Origin: Chlamydiota bacterium
Lineage (GTDB): Bacteria; Chlamydiota; Chlamydiia; Chlamydiales; Rhabdochlamydiaceae
Length of the DNA stretch: 6,071 nt
NCBI GenBank assembly: GCA_016866585.1
Contig: VGMB01000102.1
Coordinates: 1 to 6,071, forward strand
Reading direction: 5' to 3'
How positions within the stretch are numbered: the stretch's first letter is position 1; the number at the start of each line of letters is the position of its first letter. The notes below the pieces were generated by a model that searched no databases, was not told where the DNA came from, and was given only the letters and a program-made list of their open reading frames with translations. Position numbers and translations under genes: made by a program. Below, one piece after another: positions 5,997 to 6,071 of this stretch.

Positions 5997-6071
5997 ATGA
6001 AAGATCTAGCAGAAAACAACTTGGTTCGCTTCACAAACATTTCTAAAAAAAAGGAAGCGATATACGCTAAT
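5997..6071 (+). CDS. Start of an unidentified gene (3' end outside window)
   Basis: The frame is open from ATG at 5997 to the last base, giving 25 residues: it begins MKDLAENNLVRFTNI and continues with SKKKEAIYAN. A GGAAAG ribosome site (5988-5993) lies 3 bases before the ATG, and a consensus promoter lies at the proper distance upstream, which together make a real gene start likely despite the short visible part. The peptide is polar with no signal peptide or membrane segment. I do not recognise it; neither the sequence nor the divergent ung neighbour identifies the product. Confidence 0.6.
   Translation, partial: MKDLAENNLVRFTNISKKKEAIYAN

Overview
This is an AT-rich window (about one third G+C by eye) with tightly packed, mostly single-copy metabolic, transport and housekeeping genes. 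DapA, family-1 uracil-DNA glycosylase, an Rsm22-type methyltransferase and a GadC-like amino-acid permease together suggest a Gram-negative, probably host-associated or intracellular bacterium. Legionellales and environmental chlamydiae are the two groups I would test first. The C-terminal part of the UDG and the chaperone-like small protein lean chlamydial, but this is recall of family sequences, not a computed placement. I see no tRNA, rRNA, CRISPR array, transposase or integrase, and no non-coding stretch longer than about 155 bases.

Layout. 2-775 (+) is the C-terminal half of a GMC-family FAD oxidoreductase cut by the left edge. It converges on dapA (867-1748, -), and a strong hairpin terminator for dapA lies in the gap. 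Upstream of dapA is a very AT-rich divergent intergenic region (1749-1902) with a promoter for dapA and two dyads. It leads to a small two-helix membrane protein (1903-2169, +). That gene ends 6 bases from the end of an opposing 132-residue protein (2176-2574, -), whose pattern resembles CesT/Tir-type secretion chaperones. Three more minus-strand genes follow: an Rsm22/METTL17-like methyltransferase with four candidate Fe-S cysteines (2665-3627), a 12-helix APC amino-acid permease (3718-5127) and ung (5189-5869). At the right edge, ung is divided from a new plus-strand gene (5997 onward, cut by the window end) by a compact divergent promoter region. That region holds the best promoter in the window, TTGACA-17-TACGAT.

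The genes do not form an obvious single pathway. DapA feeds diaminopimelate and lysine synthesis, the permease moves amino acids, Rsm22 acts on small-subunit ribosome assembly and Ung repairs DNA. The gaps of 60-90 bases between minus-strand genes mean co-transcription is possible but not shown. Nothing here amounts to a new multi-gene system. The points worth following up are the possible orphan secretion chaperone, a shortened and Leu-to-Tyr substituted DNA-intercalation loop in Ung, loss of the lysine-feedback residues in DapA, and the small holin-like protein without phage context.
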